A stretch of 64,000 bases of DNA from Kiloniella laminariae (GCF_027214005.1 NZ_JAPWGY010000005.1:209469-273468); one strand, 5' to 3'. Shown: positions 36,746-48,630, counted from the stretch's first letter. The notes: a model not told the origin generated them from the sequence alone. A program made the numbers and translations.

Positions 36746-36779
36746 AAAAAGGGAGGTCATTGATTTGACCTCCCTTTTT
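36746..36779. terminator. Bidirectional terminator between napC and napE
   Basis: The stem GGGAGGTCA (36751-36759) / TGACCTCCC (36766-36774) has a 6-base loop, flanked by AAAAA on the left and TTTTT on the right. It can therefore end transcription from both sides. Confidence 0.9.
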
Positions 36780-36799
36780 GTTTGATACAGTGTTGAAAA

Positions 36800-36970
36800 T
36801 CAGTTGGTAGGTGGACCGGCAATAAAGATCTGGTACATCCAGATACTGAAACCATAGGCCCCGACCAGTGCAATCGTCAGCACAGGGATTAGTACTGCTG
36901 CGAGAAACAGGAAAAGACTGACTTCCCGCCCTTTGCTTGGTTCTGTTGAAGTCACATCAAGATTTTGCAC
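36800..36970 (-). CDS. napE: Periplasmic nitrate reductase small membrane subunit NapE
   Basis: A 56-residue single-helix membrane protein with the NapE pattern SKGREVSLFLFLAAVLIPVL followed by ALVGAYGFSIWMYQIFIAGPP. It starts with GTG at 36970, preceded by GAGGG seven bases upstream. NapE is a common but functionally obscure member of nap operons and is usually first in napEDABC. Here it is convergent, behind napC across a bidirectional terminator. An FNR-type box lies 84 bases upstream of its start. Confidence 0.85.
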   Translation of the reverse strand: MQNLDVTSTEPSKGREVSLFLFLAAVLIPVLTIALVGAYGFSIWMYQIFIAGPPTN

Positions 36971-37053
36971 AAATTTGCCCTCAAGTCCTGGAGTGATGCT
37001 TTAGAAATACTTCTATACAAGTATCCATCATAAAGCAGTCCGGGCAAAACACA

Positions 37054-37067
37054 TTGACATAAATCAA
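37054..37067. promoter_or_regulatory. FNR/Anr-type box upstream of napE
   Basis: TTGACATAAATCAA matches the FNR consensus TTGAT-N4-ATCAA with one mismatch. It sits in a longer palindrome (ACATTGA...TCAATGT, 37051-37070). It lies 84 bases before the napE start and suggests napE is co-controlled with napDABC. Confidence 0.65.
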
Positions 37068-37190
37068 TGTTCCCTAGGCATCATTGGATAATTTCCTGCG
37101 ATCATCTTTGGATTGGGATCAACTCTGAAATTAAATCGGCTTCAGATAACCCTGCGCTTGAAACCATTCCGGGCCTGTTCTATAAACAGA

Positions 37191-37285
37191 CTATCCAAGG
37201 GGTGTCCTCAGAAGAGGGCTGAGATTGTGCTGTTACTGCACGGGACTCTTTGAACCTGATCCGGGTCATGCCGGCGAAGGGATAG
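37191..37285 (+). ncRNA. TPP riboswitch (THI element) upstream of thiC
   Basis: The conserved THI-box pieces appear in order: AAGGGGTG, GGGCTGAGA, a variable stem, then GAACCTGATCCGGGTCATGC and CGGCGAAGGGA. P1 is formed by CTATCC (37191-37196) and GGATAG (37280-37285). It binds thiamine pyrophosphate and turns down the thi operon. Confidence 0.95.
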
Positions 37286-37350
37286 GAACCGCAGCAGATA
37301 GTAGTACAATAAGTACGACTACTTTCTGGTCACCTCCCCATAGCGCCCCG

Positions 37351-40303
<2,953 letters not shown>

Positions 40304-40319
<16 letters not shown>

Positions 40320-40501
40320 ACGGACAGGAATTGGAGACGGCAGCAGAAAACCTGGCTGATCTTTTGAACGAGCAAGGATATGGTTCTGCCCGTGTCGCCA
40401 CAGCCTTGAATGGTGAGTTGGCGCCAGCAAGCTGTCGAAAAGAGATGTTGATAAGTCAGGGTGACGCCATTGAAATTGTTGCCCCGATGCAAGGGGGGTA
40501 A
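40304..40501 (+). CDS. thiS: Thiamine sulfur-carrier protein ThiS
   Basis: A 65-residue ubiquitin-like protein starting [20 protein letters not shown] and ending in the obligatory Gly-Gly (VAPMQGG). The C-terminal Gly is adenylated and thiocarboxylated to give sulfur to ThiG. No thiF is visible in the window. Confidence 0.94.
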
Positions 40502-40509
40502 CACAGATC

Positions 40510-41298
40510 ATGACATTAGAGTTTTACGGCCAGAAGATAACATCACGATTTCTGATTGGCACAGCGCTTTACCCCTCCCCGGCGATCATGCTTGATGCCA
40601 TACAGGCATCCGGTTCTGAGATTGTCACGGTGTCGTTGCGACGGGAATCAGGGAAAGATCTTGCGGGGCAAAAGTTTTGGGACATGATCCGAAGCTCAGA
40701 TTTGCGAATACTGCCAAATACAGCGGGCTGTAAAACCGTTAAAGAAGCTGTTACCACAGCCCAGATGGCACGGGAGATCTTTGACACAGCTTGGGTAAAG
40801 CTCGAAGTCATCGGCGAAGATGACACCTTGCAGCCGGATGTTTTCGGGCTGGTTGAAGCCGCCCGAATTCTCTGTAACGAAGGTTTCCAGGTCTTCCCCT
40901 ACACAACAGAGGATCTGGTCGTAGCAGAGAAACTGGTCGCGGCAGGCTGTGAGGTCCTGATGCCCTGGGGGGCACCGATAGGAAGCGGTCGTGGCCTGAA
41001 TAATGTTTATGGCTTACGAAGCTTGCGCGCCCATTTTCCATCAATTCCGCTGGTGGTTGATGCCGGGTTGGGATTGCCTTCTCATGCAGCCGCTGCCATG
41101 GAGCTGGGGTATGATGCCGTTTTGCTAAACACCGCCGTGGCTAAAGCCGGAGATCCTGTGGCAATGGCCCGGGCTTTTGGACTGGCGATTGAAAGCGGGC
41201 GACTGGCTTATGAAGCTGATCCCATGGAACAGAGAGACATGGCCGCGCCATCAACACCGGTTATCGGACTCCCCTTCTGGAACCAGAAACATGATTGA
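40510..41298 (+). CDS. thiG: Thiazole synthase ThiG
   Basis: A 262-residue TIM-barrel enzyme that builds the thiazole phosphate ring from deoxyxylulose-5-P, dehydroglycine and ThiS-thiocarboxylate. Motifs: [64 protein letters not shown] (Schiff-base Lys), [14 protein letters not shown] and [20 protein letters not shown]. Its last 8 bases overlap thiE. Confidence 0.96.
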   Translation: MTLEFYGQKITSRFLIGTALYPSPAIMLDAIQASGSEIVTVSLRRESGKDLAGQKFWDMIRSSDLRILPNTAGCKTVKEAVTTAQMAREIFDTAWVKLEVIGEDDTLQPDVFGLVEAARILCNEGFQVFPYTTEDLVVAEKLVAAGCEVLMPWGAPIGSGRGLNNVYGLRSLRAHFPSIPLVVDAGLGLPSHAAAAMELGYDAVLLNTAVAKAGDPVAMARAFGLAIESGRLAYEADPMEQRDMAAPSTPVIGLPFWNQKHD

Positions 41299-41884
41299 GC
41301 CTTTTTATCAGATCGTTGATGATGTGAAGTGGTTACCCCGTTTTCTCCCGCTTGGCCTGAAACTGGTACAGTTGCGAATTAAGGATAAGGAACAGGATGA
41401 CGTCCGGGCACAGATACGCCAGGCACGAGAGCTTTGTCGGGAGTACAAAACCCAGCTGGTTGTGAATGACTACTGGCAACTGGCTCTGGAGCTGGGGTGT
41501 GATTTTATCCATCTGGGCCAGGAAGACCTGGATCAGGCCGATCTGCCCAAGATACGTCAGGCGGGTCTCAAGCTGGGGATCAGTACTCATGACGAGGCCG
41601 AACTTGACCGGGCTCTCGCCCTGTCCCCAGATTATATTGCGCTGGGACCTGTCTATCCGACCATCCTCAAGCAGATGTCCTGGGCACCACAGGGTGCTGA
41701 AAATGTTCGCCGATGGAAAGCACGGGTTGGCAAGGTCCCGTTGGTCGCCATTGGTGGTCTGTCTGTGGAAAGAGCCCCGGACATTTATAAAGCCGGGGCC
41801 GATTGTCTCTGCGTTGTCACTGATGTGCTCTATCACCCAAATCCTGAAGAACGCCTTCAGCAATGGCTGGAAATAGTTATCTGA
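41291..41884 (+). CDS. thiE: Thiamine-phosphate synthase ThiE
   Basis: A 197-residue TIM-barrel enzyme that joins HMP-PP with thiazole phosphate to make thiamine phosphate. Visible: [10 protein letters not shown] (pyrophosphate-site Arg), [52 protein letters not shown] and [11 protein letters not shown] chose the ATG at 41291, inside the thiG end; a longer frame from 41177 lies wholly within thiG. Slightly shorter than E. coli ThiE (211). No thiD or thiL is nearby. Confidence 0.92.
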   Translation: MIEPFYQIVDDVKWLPRFLPLGLKLVQLRIKDKEQDDVRAQIRQARELCREYKTQLVVNDYWQLALELGCDFIHLGQEDLDQADLPKIRQAGLKLGISTHDEAELDRALALSPDYIALGPVYPTILKQMSWAPQGAENVRRWKARVGKVPLVAIGGLSVERAPDIYKAGADCLCVVTDVLYHPNPEERLQQWLEIVI

Positions 41885-41899
41885 GGTACCAGCAGTCCA

Positions 41900-41945
41900 G
41901 GGAAGTAGAGATTGTCATTTATGACGACAATCTCTACTTCCCTTA
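41900..41945 (+). terminator. thiE terminator hairpin abutting an IS element
   Basis: The perfect 17-bp stem 41900-41916 / 41926-41942 (GGGAAGTAGAGATTGTC and its complement) has a 9-base loop. Only TTA follows before the IS terminal repeat begins at 41946. If a T-run once followed, the insertion may have removed or displaced it. Confidence 0.8.
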
Positions 41946-42821
41946 GGGCCTGACCAGAAATTAGTTGAGTGATTACAGTCACTTTTGATTCTATTGGTTT
42001 ACGCCAACAAATGGAGATCACAATGGTTTGGACTGCAACCACTCGGCGCGATTATGAGTGGCCTCCTTGCCGTTACGGCTGTTTCAGGGTCGCCCCCGGA
42101 CAACGGATTTACGTGAGGTGATGAATGGCATTCTTTATATTGCAACAACGGGCTGCCAATGGCGGATGCTGCCGAAAGATTTCCCTCCGCGCTCGACGGT
42201 TCAACGCTATTTCTACCACTGGCGGGATTGTGAGCTCCTGAAAACGATCAACCATCACCTGGTCATGTGGAGCCGCGATCTTGAGGGCAGCGAGGTCAGC
42301 CCGACAGCAGGGATCATTGACAGCCAAAGCGTCAAAACCACAGAAAGCGGCGGACTTCGGGGCTATGATGCAGGAAAGAAAATCAAAGGCAGAAAACGTC
42401 ATATTGTCACCGATACCCTGGGACTGCTGATCGGAAGTGTCGTTCACCCTGCTGATATCCAGGATCGGGACGGGGCACCAGATGTTTTGAGTTCCATTCG
42501 CCGAAGCCATCCGTGGCTGCGACATCTTTTTGCCGATGGCGGATATGCGGAGCCCAAACTCCGCAAAGCCCTGGCTAAAATCGGTGGCTGGACAATTGAA
42601 ATCGTGAAGCGTTCTGACAAGGCGGAAGGATTTGAAGTCCTGCCCTGCCGATGGGTGGTCGAACGGACATTTGCATGGCTCAATCGCTGCCGCCGATTGG
42701 CAAAGGACTGGGAAAAATCCATCCCGTCCGCTGAAACATGGGTACTCGTATCATCCATAAGAATGATGACACGAAGGCTGGCAAGGTATTATTATGAAAC
42801 ATAAAGTTTCGAGTCAGGCTC
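41946..42821 (+). mobile_element. IS5-family insertion sequence (IS427-like group), probably inactive
   Basis: An 876-base element bounded by imperfect terminal inverted repeats. The left end GGGCCTGACCAGAAA matches the complement of the right end, GAGCCTGACTCGAAA (12 of 15 identical). A TA dinucleotide lies at both outer edges, consistent with a TA target duplication. It carries one transposase gene with an internal deletion. Confidence 0.8.
42023..42804 (+). pseudogene. IS5-family transposase, frameshifted by an internal deletion
   Basis: The N-terminus MVWTATTRRDYEW (from 42023) is the usual start for this group. The rest, LPLRLFQGRPRTTDLREV onward, is in another frame (open from 42058). 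The ~20 residues that normally link them (RYASDLTDEEW-type block) are missing, so a deletion near 42055-42075 has caused a frameshift. The catalytic DDE parts remain: GIIDSQSVKTTE, LFADGGYAEPKLRKAL and RRWVVERTFAWLNRCRRLAKDW-type CRWVVERTFAWLNRCRR. The shortened downstream frame alone is unlikely to be active. Confidence 0.85.
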
Positions 42822-42827
42822 TAAGAC

Positions 42828-42929
42828 ATGACCCCAGTCAAGTTAATAAAGGAACTGCTTTCAAACCAACCAGAGGTAAAGGGTATTTTGATGATCTTAA
42901 ATAATGGGTATTACTGTGAAATTAGATAA
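42828..42929 (+). other. Possible 33-codon ORF or gene fragment right of the IS
   Basis: Starting seven bases beyond the IS, an ATG frame reads MTPVKLIKELLSNQPEVKG, then ILMILNNGYYCEIR and a stop. It overlaps the start of the next small gene in another frame. It looks protein-like but has no recognisable family and a weak ribosome site. It could be the end of a gene cut by the IS. Confidence 0.25.
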
Positions 42930-43110
42930 GGTAGATAGTGGAAGAATAATCATAAATGTTTCTCTTGAAGAGTTAATAATTATCAACAACGCTTTGAATG
43001 AAACTTTTGAAGGACTAGATGATTTTGATTACCATCCACGTATGGGTGCGACTCAGGCCGAGGTGATGAATTTACTTAAAGAGGTTAAATCAATAATAGA
43101 AATCATTTAG
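42904..43110 (+). CDS. Small hypothetical protein, AT-rich
   Basis: A 68-residue acidic protein with two helical stretches: SLEELIIINNALNETFEGL and ATQAEVMNLLKEVKSIIEII. No membrane segment or catalytic motif. The LIIINNALNE...MGA-type layout resembles small orphan proteins sometimes found beside polymorphic toxins; I do not recognise a named family. It is much more AT-rich than the core genes around it and sits between two transposase remnants. Confidence 0.45.
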   Translation: MGITVKLDKVDSGRIIINVSLEELIIINNALNETFEGLDDFDYHPRMGATQAEVMNLLKEVKSIIEII

Positions 43111-43198
43111 CCTTTTTAAGCTGGACACTTCTAGAAACCTCTGTGCAAAGCAGGCGGATTTTGCTTCACTGGTTCGGGGATAGACAGGCTCGGTTTGC

Positions 43199-43741
43199 AT
43201 GATGAAGCAGCGTAAATTATTCGGGATTGATGACCAGCTCCGTCGGTTAAGTGATCTGGGTGACCAGTTGGAGCTTCTGGGCTCGGTGGTGGATTTGAGG
43301 CCTTCCGCAGCGGCCTGGTCATTGCGTTGAGACGCAGCAACCGGGATCGGGGCGGCCGCCCGCCTTATGATCCGGTGATGATGTTCAAGATACTGGTGAT
43401 CCAGTTGCTGAATGACCTGAGCGACGAACGGACGGAATTCCTGATCAACCATCGGCTGTCTTTCATGTCCTTTCTCGATCTTGAGCTTGGCGACCGGGTG
43501 CCGGATGCGCGCACGATCTGGCTGTACCGGGACTTGCTGAGCCGGGACAAGGCAATTGACCATTTGTTTCTCCCGGCTTGACACCCTAATCGTGGAGCAG
43601 GGTTTTCTGGCGATGGGAGGCCAGATTGTCGATGCCACGATTGTCTCGGCCCCGAAGCCGCGCATGAGCGAGATGGAAAAGGTTGACGTGAAGGTAGGCA
43701 AGTCGGCAGATGATTTCTGGCCGGACCGTCCTTTTAGATAA
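43199..43741 (+). pseudogene. Decayed IS5-type transposase remnant
   Basis: Reading across frames gives MMKQRKLFGIDDQL, then RRSNRDRGGRPPYDPVMMFK, LNDLSDERTEFLINHRLSF, LDLELGDRVPDARTIWLYRD and GGQIVDATIVSAPK. This is the N-terminal half of an IS5-type transposase of ~340 residues. A missing T near 43293 and an extra T near 43569 shift the frame twice. The C-terminal half is gone; the match ends near WPDRP at ~43730. No inverted repeats were found. Confidence 0.85.
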
Positions 43742-44120
43742 ATTTTTCGGTCATTTCAAAGGCATCTTCTGTTAATAGCCACTGATTGTCGTGCTGGCGA
43801 CACCATTTTTCTTTGGTAATCCTTCCCTGTCCGACATTCATTTTCCAATTTGATGTAAGCAATACAGTGTTTGTGTCAATAACGTCCATTTTTGTGTCAA
43901 AATATTCCACGTCTTTGGCCCCAGAGAGAATGAAATCCTGCCAGAATTTAAAGATGGCCGCTTTGCCGATGAATGATCCCATTCCCCCAACTTCCATCAC
44001 GGCGTCTTCATGATAAGCCGCTGCGCAAATATTGGGGTTGGCACTGTTAAAGCCTGCTTTCCATTTCTCGCTGGCCAACGTGACAGCAGATTGAACTTCA
44101 ACATGATCAATTTTATTCAT
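43734..44120 (-). CDS. SnoaL-like / nuclear transport factor 2-fold protein
   Basis: A 128-residue cone-fold protein. WKAGFNSANPNICAAAYHEDAVMEVGGMGSF and GKAAIFKFWQDFI match the SnoaL/ketosteroid-isomerase-like pattern, as do YFDTKMDVIDTNTVLLTSNWKM and WLLTEDAF. Catalytic role not assignable. I chose the ATG at 44120, with AAGGG seven bases upstream. It is divergent from the LysR gene, which probably controls it. Its 3' end overlaps the transposase remnant by eight bases, marking the junction. Confidence 0.75.
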   Translation of the reverse strand: MNKIDHVEVQSAVTLASEKWKAGFNSANPNICAAAYHEDAVMEVGGMGSFIGKAAIFKFWQDFILSGAKDVEYFDTKMDVIDTNTVLLTSNWKMNVGQGRITKEKWCRQHDNQWLLTEDAFEMTEKFI

Positions 44121-44220
44121 TGTTTTTCCCTTCATCATTCAATGCTGCATCCAATATATTGGCGACAATAAATTTAATAAATGGCATTGATTTTGAAATT
44201 GTGTTCGATAAAATCGAACA

Positions 44221-45108
44221 ATGAGACAAAATCTTGATCGTATGCTTGTGTTTGCCGCTGTTGTAGAAGCGGGTTCTTTTACCGAGGCTGCTCTGAACCT
44301 CGGGTTGTCAAAGTCCGTAGTCAGCCACCACATCAGCAAGCTTGAATCTGAGCTTGGTACAAAATTGCTTAACCGCACGACGCGAAATCTGTCTCTTACA
44401 GAAGCAGGAGAGCACTTTTATCTAAGATGTAGAGAGGTTTCAAAAATAGCTCGGGTTGCGGTTGAAGAGGTGCAAAACCTTTCGACAACAATTCATGGCC
44501 CGATCGTGATAACAATTCCACATGCTCTGTTAAGTCACTCAGTTGGAGTGAAGCTAATGGAATTTTTTGAACGTTACCCTTTGCTCGAACCAACAGTTAT
44601 CAACGACGATCTCAGGCGAGAACTGATTGAGGAGCAGATTGATTTGGCAATTACTGTCGGGACGCTTCCAGATTCTTCTTTTAAGTCCCTCCGGGTGGGG
44701 ACATTGACAGAAGCGCTTTTTGCGAGCCCCCAGTATCTTGAAAAGAACCCGGTTTTAGATAATCCACCCGAGTACATTGCCAATCAGTGGGAGGGAACAG
44801 TAATTTTGCAGTCGTATGAACGTGCAGATGGTACCAGAAGAGTTTTTCAAGCAATTGCGACAAGAAAAGCAAATAATATTGTGACTGTTCAAAATATGGC
44901 AAAGGCTGGTCTTGGTTTGGCCCGACTGCCTTTGCATATGGTGGAACAGGATGTTTCAGAAGGACAACTTGTCCGGCTGTTCCCTGACGACATTCCCATT
45001 ACATCAGCGATTAGGATTCAACACGCCTATGGGCGTCAGATGCCTAAAAAAATCAGGGCCTGCATTGATTATCTTGGCAGGATACCCTTGACTGAAACTG
45101 CGGAATGA
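44221..45108 (+). CDS. LysR family transcriptional regulator
   Basis: A 295-residue regulator. The N-terminal winged HTH reads RMLVFAAVVEAGSFTEAALNL, GLSKSVVSHHISKLESEL and TKLLNRTTRNLSLTEAG. The C-terminal effector domain is of the periplasmic-binding type (GPIVITIPHALL..., IDLAITVG). It is of the CrgA/DsdC-like branch common beside oxidoreductase or small-enzyme genes. Divergent from the SnoaL-like gene across 100 bases. Confidence 0.9.
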   Translation: MRQNLDRMLVFAAVVEAGSFTEAALNLGLSKSVVSHHISKLESELGTKLLNRTTRNLSLTEAGEHFYLRCREVSKIARVAVEEVQNLSTTIHGPIVITIPHALLSHSVGVKLMEFFERYPLLEPTVINDDLRRELIEEQIDLAITVGTLPDSSFKSLRVGTLTEALFASPQYLEKNPVLDNPPEYIANQWEGTVILQSYERADGTRRVFQAIATRKANNIVTVQNMAKAGLGLARLPLHMVEQDVSEGQLVRLFPDDIPITSAIRIQHAYGRQMPKKIRACIDYLGRIPLTETAE

Positions 45109-45118
45109 CCCGGTGAAG

Positions 45119-45150
45119 GCAACAGATCTGCGGTCAAGCAGCTCTGTTGC
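45119..45150. terminator. Hairpin between convergent lysR and pyc (weak terminator)
   Basis: GCAACAGA (45119-45126) pairs with TCTGTTGC (45143-45150), with an inner CTGC/GCAG stem. No clear T-run follows on either strand, so efficiency is uncertain. Confidence 0.45.
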
Positions 45151-45171
45151 CTGGTTCATTAAGTAATCTGG

Positions 45172-48100
45172 TTAATCCGTAATGATTGCGAGAAGATCCT
45201 TGGTTTCGACCTTTGAACCCGGCGTCACAAGGATCTGTTTTACCGTCCCGTCCCGTTCGGCCAGAACCGAGGTCTGCATCTTCATGGCTTCGATCGACAT
45301 CAGGACATCTCCGCGCTCAACCACCTGACCTTCGATTGCGGAAACGCTGACGATCAAACCCGGCATCGGGGCACCGAGATGTTCGATGTTTCCCGGATCT
45401 GCTTTTGGATGGGCTGTTTTGGCCGGAGCCCGGCTACGGTCTGTTACCTTGACGGTCCGGGGCTGGCCATTGAGTTCAAAGAACACGGTGCAGCTGCCGT
45501 CATCATCAGCGTCGCTGATCGCCCGGAAACGGATAATCAGTGTTTTCCCCTGATCAATATGTACGGAAAGTTCTTCACCGACCTCCATGCCATAGAAAAA
45601 GACGTGTGTCGGCAGAACCGAGACATTTCCATAATCCCGCTGGTGCCTGGCGTAATCGATAAACACCTGTGGATACATAAGATAGGAGGCAAACTCGAAG
45701 TCAGTGATACTGCGTTCAACCTTCTTTTCCACTGCGGCTCGTTCTGCAGCAAGATCTGCAGCGGGCATCAACGCGCCGGGGCGGTCTGTGAAGGGAGTGA
45801 CATCTTTCAGAATTTTTTTCTGCAAAACCGGAGGGAACCCGCCGGAAGGTTGCCCCAGATCTCCCTTGAAGAAAGAGACAACGGATTCAGGAAAGGCAAT
45901 TTCCCGGTCCGGGTTTTCGATATCCGCCCGGGTCAAGTCACTGGTTACCATCATCAGGGCCATATCGCCGACGACTTTTGACGAAGGAGTGACCTTGACC
46001 ACATCGCCGAACATATCGTTGACTTCGGCATAGGCCCTGGAGACTTCAGGCCAGCGCTCCTCGATACCGAGAGACCGGGCCTGTTGACGCAGATTGGTAT
46101 ATTGACCACCGGGCATCTCGTGATGGTAGACATCCGAAGTTCCGCTTTTGATGTCGCTTTCAAAGCCAATGTAATTGGCTCTCACCTGTTCCCAATAACC
46201 GGAGATATCCTGCAGAGCCTGGTCATCAAGCCCGGTATCCCGGTCTGTGTTTCGCACAGCTGCTGCAATAGATCCCAGATTTGGCTGGGATGTCAGGCCG
46301 CTCATGGAATCAATACAGGCATCAACCGCATCAACCCTGGCCTCAGACGCTGCGAGAATGGTGGCAGCAGAAATGCCGCTGGTATCGTGAGTGTGGAGGT
46401 GGATCGGCAGGCCGACTTCCTCTTTCAGGGCTTTGATCAAGACCTTGGCTGCGGCAGGTTTAAGCAATCCGGCCATATCCTTGATACCCAGAATATGAGC
46501 ACCGGCCTTTTCCAGCTGCTTCGCCATCTCAACATAATATTTGAGGTCGTATTTGGGACGCTTGGGGTCAAGAATATCACCGGTATAGCAGATTGCAGCT
46601 TCACAGATCTTGCCGCTGTCCCCCACCGCATCCATGGCAACACGCATGTTTTCGACCCAGTTCAGACTGTCGAACACCCGGAAAAGATCCATTCCGGCAT
46701 CAGCCGACTGTTTGACAAAATACTGCACCACATTATCGGGATAGTTGGTGTAGCCCACTCCATTCGAGGCGCGAAGCAACATCTGGGTCAAAAGGTTGGG
46801 CATGGCAGATCGCAGCTGCGACAAACGATCCCAGGGACATTCTTTGAGAAAGCGCATGGCTACGTCAAAAGTCGCTCCGCCCCAGCATTCCATCGAGAAA
46901 AGATTACTGAGGTTTTCTGAATAATAAGGGGCAATTCTTACCAGATCATCCGTGCGGACTCTTGTTGCCAATAGCGACTGGTGTGCATCGCGGAATGTGG
47001 TGTCGGTGATCAGAAGACGCTGTTGGTTTTTCATCCAGTTGGCAACCGCTGTTGCCCCTTCCCGATCCAGAAGCTGCTTGGTCCCCTCAGGAACAGCAAG
47101 GTTTTTGGGTTTGGGAACACGGGCGACATGGGGATGGACAGGATGAAGGCGGCCCGAGACCTCGTCGTTGCCATTGACCATGATATCGCCAACAAACCGT
47201 AACAACCGGGAGGCCCGGTCCCGGCGACGGGGCATATGAAAGAGTTCCGGTGTATCGTCGATAAATTTGGTGGTATAGTCGCCGCCCCTGAACTTTGGAT
47301 GAGACAGCACGTTTTCCAAAAATGTCAGGTTGGTTGAAACACCCCGGATACGAAATTCCCGTAACGCTCTGTCCATACGGGCAATGGCTTCATCAGGTGT
47401 GCCACCCCAGGCCGTGACCTTTTCGAGGAGCGAGTCATAATGGCGGGTAACCACAGCCCCGGAAAAAGCCGTGCCGCCGTCCAGACGAATACCAAAACCT
47501 GTTGCCCCCCGATAGGCCAGGATCTTGCCATAGTCCGGAATGAATTTGTTTTCCGGGTCCTCGGTCGTCACTCGGCACTGAATGGCATTGCCGTGCAGCT
47601 GTATATCTTTCTGTGCAGGGACACCGCTTGTCGGTTTGCCGATGGTGCCCCCGGCTGCGATTTTGATCTGGGCCTGGACGATATCAATGCCTGTTACTGT
47701 TTCTGTGACGGTATGTTCGACCTGTACCCGAGGATTAACCTCGATAAAATAGAACCTGTCATCATCCATATCCATCAGAAACTCGACGGTTCCTGCATTC
47801 ACATAATTGGCGGTTCGGGCGATCGCCAGAGCGGCCTGACAAAAAGCATTCCGCTGTGTTTCAGTAAGATAGGGTGCTGGTGCGCGCTCGACGACCTTCT
47901 GGTTGCGGCGCTGTACAGAGCAATCACGTTCGAACAGATGGACAACATTGCCATGACTGTCGCCAATAATCTGAACCTCGACATGGCGGGCCCGACGGAC
48001 CAGTTTTTCCAGATAGATCTCGTCATTGCCAAAAGCGGCCATGGACTCACGACGGGCTGCATCTACCTGTTCAAGCAGCTCTTCTTCGTTTTCAATAACC

Positions 48101-48630
48101 CGCATACCGCGGCCACCACCACCCCAGCTGGCTTTGGTGATTACAGGATATCCGACCTTTGCCGCCAGATGTGTGATCTCAGCGTCATCATAAGGTAATG
48201 CTTCTGTTGCCGGCATCACCGGAGCCCCGGCCTGAATGGCCAGAGCTCTGGCTGAAACCTTGTTGCCCAGTCCGCGCATGATGTCGCCGGAAGGGCCAAC
48301 AAAGATAATCCCTGCAGCTTTGCAGGCATCGGCAAAATCCGGATTTTCCGAGAGAAAGCCATATCCTGGATGAATAGCGTCTATATTGGCTTCTTTTGCA
48401 ATGCGCAGAATATCCTGAATATCAAGATAGGCCTGGATTGGCCCCTTCCCTTCGCCAACAAGATAACTTTCATCAGCTTTGAAGCGGTGAAGGGCAAAAC
48501 GGTCTTCATTCGAATAGATCGCAATTGTTTCTATGCCCAGTTCTGTTGCTGCTCGAAAGATACGGATTGCAATTTCGCTGCGGTTGGCAACGAGCAGACG
48601 TTTGATTTTTTTTTGTCCAAGATCGCTCAC
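45172..48630 (-). CDS. pyc: Pyruvate carboxylase
   Basis: A single-chain biotin enzyme of 1152 residues that makes oxaloacetate from pyruvate, CO2 and ATP. Domains: biotin carboxylase ~1-460 (RLLVANRSEIAIRIFRAATE, GGGGRGMRVIENE, RDCSVQRRNQKVVERAP, FIEVNPRVQVEHTVTE); carboxyltransferase ~540-810 (TDTTFRDAHQSLLATRVRT, GIKDMAGLLKP, HLHTHDTSGISAATI); and a biotinyl domain at the end with SIEAMKMQTSV (biotin-carrying Lys). It starts with GTG at 48630, with GGAGGAG seven bases upstream. Nine As in a row occur at codons 6-9. Confidence 0.97.
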   Translation of the reverse strand: MSDLGQKKIKRLLVANRSEIAIRIFRAATELGIETIAIYSNEDRFALHRFKADESYLVGEGKGPIQAYLDIQDILRIAKEANIDAIHPGYGFLSENPDFADACKAAGIIFVGPSGDIMRGLGNKVSARALAIQAGAPVMPATEALPYDDAEITHLAAKVGYPVITKASWGGGGRGMRVIENEEELLEQVDAARRESMAAFGNDEIYLEKLVRRARHVEVQIIGDSHGNVVHLFERDCSVQRRNQKVVERAPAPYLTETQRNAFCQAALAIARTANYVNAGTVEFLMDMDDDRFYFIEVNPRVQVEHTVTETVTGIDIVQAQIKIAAGGTIGKPTSGVPAQKDIQLHGNAIQCRVTTEDPENKFIPDYGKILAYRGATGFGIRLDGGTAFSGAVVTRHYDSLLEKVTAWGGTPDEAIARMDRALREFRIRGVSTNLTFLENVLSHPKFRGGDYTTKFIDDTPELFHMPRRRDRASRLLRFVGDIMVNGNDEVSGRLHPVHPHVARVPKPKNLAVPEGTKQLLDREGATAVANWMKNQQRLLITDTTFRDAHQSLLATRVRTDDLVRIAPYYSENLSNLFSMECWGGATFDVAMRFLKECPWDRLSQLRSAMPNLLTQMLLRASNGVGYTNYPDNVVQYFVKQSADAGMDLFRVFDSLNWVENMRVAMDAVGDSGKICEAAICYTGDILDPKRPKYDLKYYVEMAKQLEKAGAHILGIKDMAGLLKPAAAKVLIKALKEEVGLPIHLHTHDTSGISAATILAASEARVDAVDACIDSMSGLTSQPNLGSIAAAVRNTDRDTGLDDQALQDISGYWEQVRANYIGFESDIKSGTSDVYHHEMPGGQYTNLRQQARSLGIEERWPEVSRAYAEVNDMFGDVVKVTPSSKVVGDMALMMVTSDLTRADIENPDREIAFPESVVSFFKGDLGQPSGGFPPVLQKKILKDVTPFTDRPGALMPAADLAAERAAVEKKVERSITDFEFASYLMYPQVFIDYARHQRDYGNVSVLPTHVFFYGMEVGEELSVHIDQGKTLIIRFRAISDADDDGSCTVFFELNGQPRTVKVTDRSRAPAKTAHPKADPGNIEHLGAPMPGLIVSVSAIEGQVVERGDVLMSIEAMKMQTSVLAERDGTVKQILVTPGSKVETKDLLAIITD

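Noticed and set aside
41177..41290. Upstream extension of thiE
   Set aside because: The added 38 residues are an out-of-frame reading of thiG; the ATG at 41291 gives the family start.
43090..43701. 203-codon minus-strand open frame
   Set aside because: It is antisense to the transposase remnant; the plus strand gives recognisable IS5 transposase blocks across its frameshifts.
46084..46920. 278-codon plus-strand open frame
   Set aside because: Antisense shadow of pyruvate carboxylase, whose minus-strand frame is unmistakable.
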